From Fasciola hepatica (lineage: Eukaryota; Platyhelminthes; Trematoda; Plagiorchiida; Fasciolidae), in the NCBI GenBank assembly GCA_948099385.1, contig CANUEZ040000002.1, forward strand, positions 2,424,001 through 2,488,000: DNA of 64,000 nucleotides, written 5' to 3'. The translations under genes were made by a program, and so were the position numbers. A model generated the notes under the pieces. That model had not been told where the DNA came from. It saw only the letters and a program-made list of their open reading frames with translations, and searched no databases. Every line of letters begins with the position of its first letter. The stretch's first letter is position 1. Shown piece after piece: positions 57,460 to 64,000 of this stretch.

Positions 57460-58930
57460 GAGTTCAGTGTACAGGCTATATAGCATTTGCTCCACTGACT
57501 TCTATTCTAAACCACATACCTCAACGTCTCTGACCAGCGACAATCCTCATCCCTTATACCCCGACCAGGAAGGTGAGTAGCACCCACCGAAGCCATTACT
57601 GATGTCAGATTCTTCATACCTCCACACCAAATCATAACCTGGCTGCCGCATTGATTCTTCCAGCTTTACTCAGTATGTGTAAACTGTGCACGGAACGGTA
57701 GGAGGGGAGTAGGTTCATGGTAAATATGTCTCAGCTGTCGGAGGTGGTGTATAGAGATTATTTCGATCGGAGACCGGTTATCTCCGCGTGGTGGGTTTCA
57801 CGCCCGTCAGTTAATTATCCACATAAAAATCACAGGAGTCCATCGAAGGCAACGTGACGTGCGCAAATTTGGCCCGCCATTGAACAAAGCCATTGCTTCT
57901 TGCCTCTTACTCAGCTATCCTGAGTGGGGCTAGATTCACTGGGGTGCGTCTGGTATTCTCTGCTGGGAGACTGCTATCTAAAGGGCGCATGAACCGCTCT
58001 TTCTGTCACCAGGTCCCGAAAGGTAGAAATTGGTTGTGCACGGGCTAGAGTTGCTATCTCGAACAAAAAGCCGAGTGACACTGGGGACGCCACTTCGTAC
58101 CCAATTCCCAAGAATTCATAAACAGCTCCTCTGCACACACCGCTCATGGGCAGGCAACATTCGGGACATCCGTGAAGCCGGCTCATCCTCTCGCCGTAGC
58201 TAGCCACATAAGTGTAGAAGTAGCAAAGGTATGCACCCATCAGTTTCAGTTCATTCAACCACTAACCGCGCGCTTCTTTGCTCTGGTTTCGGTTGCTACC
58301 TTCTAGCATCGTCTAGTAAAGAGCAGAGAGCATCGAATCATTAAGTGAAAAAGATCCAAAAAGTCGAAGTATCAAGCGGAAATCAAGAGGACAAGGAAAG
58401 AGTATGGAGTAAGTATGCAACTGCGCCACTGGCTGCGCCCATCACACGTACTTCACCCTTGCTCACGGGGTATTCCCAACAGGTACTACCAGTGCTTTGG
58501 AGACGTCGGTTGTTGAACACAAAAAAACACTGGGCGGTAAAACGGTCAGTCCTGACCTGATCCCCCAGTTAGAAAGAGAACACATGTCTTCTGACTAGAA
58601 CAGCGTACTGACATTTCTTTACGGAACGGTTTTACGAGCCATGGCGATGCGCGTACGAATTGATAAAGATACTTGATTGGATGACGCGTACGAGGGGGCG
58701 ACACAGAGGATGACCAGACACTTGCGGCCCGATGGGCGTGGATGGACATCTGTTGCGGTGTGAATCGGACTGGTTTGCTGTCTCACTACACCGAGCCTCC
58801 TCAACGCGGAGTGATCAGGTCTCGCAACGCTAAAACAAAACACTACGAGCCGCGACGTTATAAATCTGTTCCTTCATTCAAGGGCCGGATGTTTGGGTGG
58901 CGCTACAGGTGCCGTATATAAGTGAAATGA
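57460..58930 (-). pseudogene. RTE-like LINE relic D
   Basis: On the - strand, in broken frames: AARSVLF and CETWPLRVEEA near 58800-58860 (usual VRSVLLYGCETWPLR), and FNNRRLQSTGSTCWEYPVSKGEVRV near 58450-58530 (usual VFDHRCLRSIARIGW...VSNEEVR). The 3' part 57460-57720 is similar to the tail of LINE relic C (46610-46860). The frame at 57974-58258 shows no motif. Confidence 0.6.
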
Positions 58931-59401
58931 TTTTCAATGACTTTTTTTGCAGTTCTCACTGATTATACCACATCGATGGGTGATGAAATCTTCGAGATCT
59001 TACCGTGAAGAAAGATCATGAAAACAGCTAGTTATTCTTATCAAGCCAAATGAAACAGTTATAGAGTACTTCCAACGCTTTCCAAAGATAAGTGGATAGC
59101 TAATAAACCGGATGAATAGTTCAAATCTATTAGCTGTTGAATTTTATATACGATGGTTTTTGTTGTGTATTGCCATAAGTTATTGTGTATCTTGTTCCGG
59201 TCAAACAGTCATCACGGCAGAGTGAAAAGATTAAAGGCCCAGAACATAGGCTTTATTCGTCCAACGGATTGAGCATATACGCTGAAATAGAAAATGTGAA
59301 AATATAAATATGCGGATTGCGGGTGGACAGTAATAAGAAACAGTTAGTATACCACGGTTTCCATGTTCCCAGCAGAGAGATACGGTCAGAAAAATGGAAT
59401 C

Positions 59402-59403
<2 letters not shown>
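58931..59403. other. No gene recognised
   Basis: AT-rich stretch leading to the TA tract. Nothing supported. Confidence 0.3.

Positions 59404-59491
<88 letters not shown>
59404..59491. repeat. (TA)n microsatellite
   Basis: Uninterrupted TA tract of about 88 bp. Open frames over it are artefacts. Confidence 0.97.
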
Positions 59492-59492
<1 letters not shown>

Positions 59493-59621
59493 TCTCATCT
59501 CGAATTGATCAATTCGACCCAGCTGCCTGGGAAAATTTTTTCATCGACGAAGTCTATTAGTGGACATTCGCAATGCATGTCACCGCCATGTTAACCTCTT
59601 TAGATTCAATGCGTGCTCCAG

Positions 59622-59690
59622 ACTGGTTTTACAACCGGTTATAAAACCAGCCTTGAAAAAGGTTACCTGTGGTGACCGAAACGTCGAAAA
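59622..59690 (+). ncRNA. Hammerhead-like remnant (Penelope type), degenerate
   Basis: After a near-perfect palindrome (CTGGTTTTA...TAAAACCAG, 59622-59650) comes CTTGAAAA, then a 7-bp hairpin GGTTACC-TGT-GGTGACC (59661-59677), GAAA and CGTC. The hairpin, GAAA and the self-complementary ACGT followed by C look like helix II, the second core strand and the short helix III of a hammerhead. The first core strand does not match CTGATGA, so it would be inactive or may not be a ribozyme at all. Confidence 0.35.
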
Positions 59691-60185
59691 CCTACCAACG
59701 ACTTCGACTACACTGTGTCATCGAACGACCGAATTTTATCATAAAATTTCACATGGCGCATCGATTTTTCGATACACCCCGAACCGATTTCGGTTCTGAC
59801 ACAATTAAACAACAGTTGGTTCCGATTAGAAATCCGACGGTTGTTCAGGACGTTCCACCATTGATTTTAGTACCCTTTCTGGGACACAAGATAGAAACTG
59901 GATGGCAGACCCGCCACCTATGTGTGCTATGAAATCAACAACTCAGATTGATCTAGATGAAACTGTGGAGAAAAACATTTCACACGGCACTTAGGCTTTT
60001 TAACCCACCGGTCGTTACCTAGCCACAGTAGATTATTTATATTGATCGATATATGATTTTTAACGAGTAATGCCTTGACTACTCAATAACATCAATGCTC
60101 TACTCGGAGTTTGTTGAAAGTATTCTCTTTCTTCAATGTCAGCGTCCGCATAGTCTATCCCACTCATTCAGTCACAGGTTAGAGC
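59691..60185. other. Unassigned; possible mobile-element flank
   Basis: Follows the hammerhead-like motif. Open frames of 79-87 codons exist but show no motif that I recognise. Confidence 0.3.
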
Positions 60186-60189
60186 ATTT

Positions 60190-61955
60190 CATCATGATCA
60201 TCATTGTACAGCATTTGACAACAGGGCAAGTCCTACTGAACGCTGCCTTTCTCGAAATGCAGTACATTAAATTAGAAAGTGTGAATATACAAGATGGATA
60301 GAGAGTGGACCTACACGGGTGGGAAAAGGGAAGAATGCCCTAGTAGCCAACACACGGGATACATAGTCTAACTGTGCAAACGCACATCGATCAATCATCC
60401 TGATTCGATAGAAAGTGACAACACGATCGCCACTGTTCATGGTTCGCTGCTATATTCTTCAGTGTATACAGCCAACTGGTTGACGGATCATTTGAACTCC
60501 AACCACGAATACGTGAGACAACTACTTTTCCTAAGTTCACTGCACATTTTCTCATTCCCGTTTGCCACGCCATCCGTTAACCACCACGTAGTTTCTTCCA
60601 CTCCCGAGGAGGAACGAAAAATATAGCATGGTACGGTAGACGAGTGTTTCCCATACTTAACACGTGTCCCAACCAACGAAGTCTACTAAGTCGGATACGC
60701 TGTGACAGAACGTTCTCTCAACTAGTACCCAATACTAGATTTCTGACCTCAGCATTGCTCACTCGCCTATTCCACCCAATTCTAGCGATACTACGCAAAC
60801 ATCGGTGGTTAAAAACCTAAAGACAACGAATGTCTTCCGCACGCAGACCCCAAGTTTCACAGCTATACAACAAAACTGAACGCACCGTGGCACAGTATAC
60901 ATGACCTTTCAACTTCAGTGAAATATCAGGTTGGCGCCACAAGTGCTTCAGTCCAGCATACGCCGCTCGAGTCCTCGATATGCGTGTGCTCATCTCTACT
61001 ACAGTTCTCCCATCCGTCGTCGTGCTGCTGCCAATGTAGGTGAAGTGGTAAACAATTGCCAGCACCTCCCATCGAGCATCAAGCTCGGAATCGTTGAAGT
61101 CCAGTCTTGCAACATCACTTTACACTTAGAAGGTGCAAAGTGCATGTCGAATGGAACTACAGCTCTTGTGAGTCTATCTAGTTCACGTTAAGCATATTCC
61201 GTGCATTCGAACAAGCAGACAACGTCGTCCGCGTAGTCGATGTCACATAGCTTTTCACGATTTCCTAGTTCGACGTCCCTCTCATCCGGAAGATTCCGCA
61301 AGGCATTCTCCACCGTCACGTCGATGACGAAGTTAATCAGGAATGGAGTAATGGGATGTACTTGTTCAACATCGCTGTTTGTTTGGAATAGAATGCGCAG
61401 TTCACGGCAAACCGTTGCACTTCCAGAAATACGAGCTTCTAACAAAGCTCTCTTATCGAACCCCAACTGACCTGTGGAGTCCTGCAGGAGATAAACGACT
61501 GCTAAGCGGCATCCAGTCCCAAAGAGCATCTTCAGCTTTGTTAGGTTAGACTATCCTACATCGCGTTGACTCACAGCTCTTGCTCGTTCGTCTCCTGAAG
61601 TGCGTGGGAGAATAGATAGATGAACTGCCAGGAGCAGTTAGTTGAACGACACTGCTGGAATCCGTGATACGCGTTTCACTGACGCAACAGACATCAATCT
61701 CCAGAGGGTGCATTGTGAGCGCTAGGCACATCTACTGACCGCCATGCACGTGTGTTTAGATGATAGAGGAGCCGAGATTCAGAGATCGATAAGTCGTGAG
61801 AAAATGCGAGTTATGGACTAAGGATTATTTCGAACGCGGTTTGACGGTGAATGTTACGAGTATCGAGTGTCATCAGTGGGAGCATTAATAAAATGGATAG
61901 AGTTGGCAGAGAGAGGTGGTTGGGGCCAGAAAACAAAAGTGGAGTAAAAGAGAGG
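60190..61955 (-). pseudogene. RTE-like LINE relic E, same family as LINE B, internally deleted
   Basis: - strand copy of the LINE B family. Its 5' leader (about 61770-61955) resembles 38620-38780. Then endonuclease start LEIDVCCVSETRI (61700), directly followed by late RT: FVIDVTVENALRNLPDERD (61320) and DIDYADDVVCLFECTEYA (61190-61245). After that come STTTDGRTVVEMSTRIS (61000), LLYSCETWGLRAEDIRCL (60820-60870), a QMTWQ-like remnant and EQWRSCCHFLSNQD (60395). An ATGATGATC-like tail lies near 60192-60205. Most of the endonuclease and early RT is deleted; the YADD box itself is intact. Very similar in wording to LINE B. Confidence 0.8.
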
Positions 61956-62764
61956 GAACTCTGAGCAACAGCCCACTTATCACTACCCACCCCGCTCGAA
62001 GCATTGGGCAGCGCAGTCTTGATTACCTTGCGTTCCCCTTAAGAGATCAATTTCCAGAGTTCAGGTCAGCAAATTTTAAACTGAATCTATTTATGGATTG
62101 AGAATTATCACACACGACTGAGAACAGTGTGACATGGTTGAATAACAACGCGAAGACCTGTAAATTGGCATTGTTTGACTAGTACAAGCATCTGTCACAT
62201 CCGAGATATGAAGTTGTAACCACTTAGCCGCTGGTCTAATTGATGGGTAAACGGTGGTCCGCTGCCACTTGACTCATGAATACTCCCGACCTATTGGAAA
62301 CTTATGAGAGATCGTGATTACTGGTCATCCCTTGTAATATAATGGACCTTTTAAGTCCTAGAATGTGCCCCCTTTTCCCAGTCGCACCCGTAAGAACAAA
62401 ATGAAGGGACTATGCATTACACCCCGTGGATTTAGTTTTATCTGGTTTTTGAGTTTTTGGGGCCAAACAAATCTGCTGTTTCGTTACTGACTACCCTACT
62501 TGACCTATCTGGGGTTGCATTCCGAAACTCCAATTCACCAGATCTGTCCAATGGTTTAACGTGGTCTGATCTCTGTTCAGCTTCTTCCGTTGTATGAATG
62601 TAGTTATCTTTTATTTTGATAACAACTCATTGAAATGAAATTCCCCCCGTGTAATTTTTTTGTTTGGTAATAATATGGGTCACTTATATAACCTATCCAC
62701 AAGATTTGACCGTCCTCAGTCTTCCGTTTCTATGCAATCGGTTATCCCTCAGTCTGGCTATCAG
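61956..62764. other. No gene; SINE fragments
   Basis: At 62270-62370 (ACTCCCGACCTATTGGAAAC, TTACTGGTCATCCCTTGTAA) and again near 62490-62550 there are worn SINE-body segments on the + strand. An upstream exon of the gene at 62765 may lie here but I cannot place it. Confidence 0.4.
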
Positions 62765-63018
62765 TGGGACATCCAGTGCAATTTCAACAACTGTGCCCAA
62801 TCAAGGACATGTACTAAGGCAGATTTTTCGCACTATTCGCGCCGCTTGGTACCGGAAGAAACCTCGTCTAGTCGGCACAGATTCACAGGGGAATCGATTT
62901 TTCGAAGCACCTCCAAACAAGGGCAGTGAGCATAGCACAAAATCCTCCCGTTCTCGACGGTTTGTTCTAATGCCAGGCCAGACGAGTGTGGATGACTCAT
63001 GGATGGCCCTGTCCGGAG
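62765..63018 (+). CDS. NDUFAF2: NDUFAF2-like (mimitin) exon, complex I assembly factor
   Basis: The frame carries LRQIFRTIRAAWYRKKPRLVGTDSQGNRFFEAPP (about 62811-62912) and then RSRRFVLMPGQTSVDDSWMAL. This follows the family pattern: an aromatic/basic N-terminus (FRALWRSL type), the hallmark VGTD-x-x-GN-x-[FY][FY], then REKR and a W in the I-P-x-E-W-x-x-W-[IL] region. NDUFAF2 is a B17.2-like mitochondrial chaperone that helps late assembly of respiratory complex I. There is no in-frame ATG before the homology, so the start lies in an upstream exon; I set the acceptor at CTATCAG (62764), but 62753 is also possible. A GT donor follows at 63019 (phase 1). Short basic N-terminus would fit mitochondrial import. 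Confidence 0.62.
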
Positions 63019-63087
63019 GTGAGTAATAACAACCAAAGTTATCTTCTTGATTTTTTAGTTATTGTACGCAATCGGTACAATTTGCAG

Positions 63088-63164
63088 GGAGAAATCGCTT
63101 TCAGATAGAGGCTGCCGAAAAGGAAGTATGCCTTAGCGTTTGCCTAAATTGTGCACAGCCATGA
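63088..63164 (+). CDS. Possible next exon of the NDUFAF2-like gene
   Basis: An acceptor TTTGCAG (to 63087) restores the frame with the phase-1 donor at 63018 and reads NRFQIEAAEKE, either to a GT at 63126 or to a stop at 63162. Similarity to the family is weak, so this is a splice-consistency guess only. Confidence 0.3.
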
Positions 63165-63790
63165 TAATATCAGATTGTCCTATGAATTCTTTTTCATTTA
63201 TACGGATTGACTTATGTTTTCGACTTTGGTGGTCAATGCACAATTTGTCTCACCCTACCTTCGCTCACAAACTTGTGTACTTGGTTAGTCACGACGTGTC
63301 GTGTGTATGGACGCCGTGTGATCGATTCAGTTTGAACAGACAATAACCATGCTATGAATGTGCGACGAGGGAGTCTTACTGACTCGCACAGATAACACGT
63401 ACATGCAGACGGACACGCACACTCACGCACACACGTCTTGATCAGAACCGGTATGCTTCAAGTTCGCCGACCGACGTGTTCAAGCGAACTCCTCCGCATT
63501 TTGTTGTGTACAGGAAATCAAGTTATTCTTTCGATTGTTTCATTAACCACATGATCCTCTCGATCATTTGAGACAAAAATGATGCGATCAAGTTGTTTTA
63601 CTTTATTTATGATGCATTAACCATAGAAAGGATCCCTGATGACAGACTCGTTCAATGATATTGTACTGTCTCTCCGCAAAGTGTTTCGCAGGTGCACTCA
63701 CATTAACCGAGGAGCTCAATGTGTATTTTTCTGTGGATACCGAGAGCCACTGTAGAACATGTGATTCCCATCGCGTTGGTCGAGATCTGC
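63165..63790. other. No gene recognised
   Basis: Contains an ACACAC-rich stretch near 63415-63435. Nothing coding is supported. Confidence 0.3.
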
Positions 63791-63794
63791 TGAT

Positions 63795-64000
63795 TGGGTC
63801 ATTTCCCCCTCATTTACTCAACCTCTATCTTCTGCCCCAACCACCACTGTTTGTCCAATCTGAAATGCTCCCACTGACAGCATGCCCTATACGCGCAACG
63901 GTTTACTGTCAAATGGTGACGGGAGTAATTCTCCGTCTGGTAAATCACATTTTCTCAAGCCTCGTCAGCCTCTGCATCTCGGCACCTTCAACGTGCGTAC
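63795..64000 (+). mobile_element. 5' end of a further LINE B-family copy (runs off the window)
   Basis: The last 60 bases (ATTTTCTCAAGCCTCGTCAG...) match 38750-38801 of LINE B, and the preceding leader (CCCCAACCACC, AATGCTCCCACTGA) matches the leaders of LINE B and relic E. The endonuclease start HLGTFNVR is reached just before the window ends. Confidence 0.82.

Noticed and set aside
59669..59932. 87-codon + strand frame as a host exon
   Set aside because: It starts inside the hammerhead-like motif and shows no recognisable domain; not supported.

Overview
The window looks like genomic DNA of a digenean trematode (fluke). It contains genes split by short GT-AG introns, BEL/Pao and Ty3/gypsy LTR retrotransposons, CR1-like and RTE-like LINE relics with fluke-type endonuclease/RT wording, tRNA-derived SINE debris, and a hammerhead ribozyme of the Penelope/retrozyme kind. 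A fasciolid or echinostomatid is plausible, but species cannot be fixed from the sequence. There is no bacterial-type gene organisation: most of the 64 kb is layered transposon sequence around two host genes.

Left third (1-16.3 kb): a decayed Ty3/gypsy pol (+) has been split by a small LTR element (1402-1965, TRIM-like) and by a BEL/Pao retrotransposon (2260-15411, - strand, TSD CTGGC). The gag of that BEL/Pao element was itself split by a second, younger BEL/Pao copy (7450-14153, - strand, TSD GTCGC). The younger copy has LTRs that look identical and one intact Gag-Pol frame. The older copy has lost 269 bp that include the RT YVDD box.

Middle (16.3-37.7 kb): relics of another BEL/Pao RT and two CR1-like LINEs lead to the main host gene. 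This is a 15-exon gene (24913-33618, +) whose spliced frame is 2466 nt (821 aa), almost all coiled coil; I could not name it. Its introns hold SINE fragments. RTE-like LINE debris follows.

Right part (37.7-64 kb): an RTE-like LINE (38.6-42.0 kb) with a second partial endonuclease copy in front; two ~0.4-0.5 kb inverted copies of a repeat with a TA tract (42.0 and 46.2-46.6 kb); a gag-RT-RNaseH-IN gypsy element with 227-bp LTRs (47873-52335, -); and an inverted-repeat structure (52341-54371) enclosing two oppositely oriented hammerhead-ribozyme units. Further LINE relics follow, then an exon of a probable NDUFAF2 (mimitin, complex I assembly factor) gene at 62.8-63.0 kb. The 5' end of a further RTE-like LINE runs off the window.

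The nested insertions give a relative chronology: gypsy relic, then older BEL/Pao, then younger BEL/Pao. On the right, the hammerhead-region element came first and the 47.9-52.3 kb gypsy element inserted into it later; the uninterrupted inverted copy at 54.3 kb shows the empty site.
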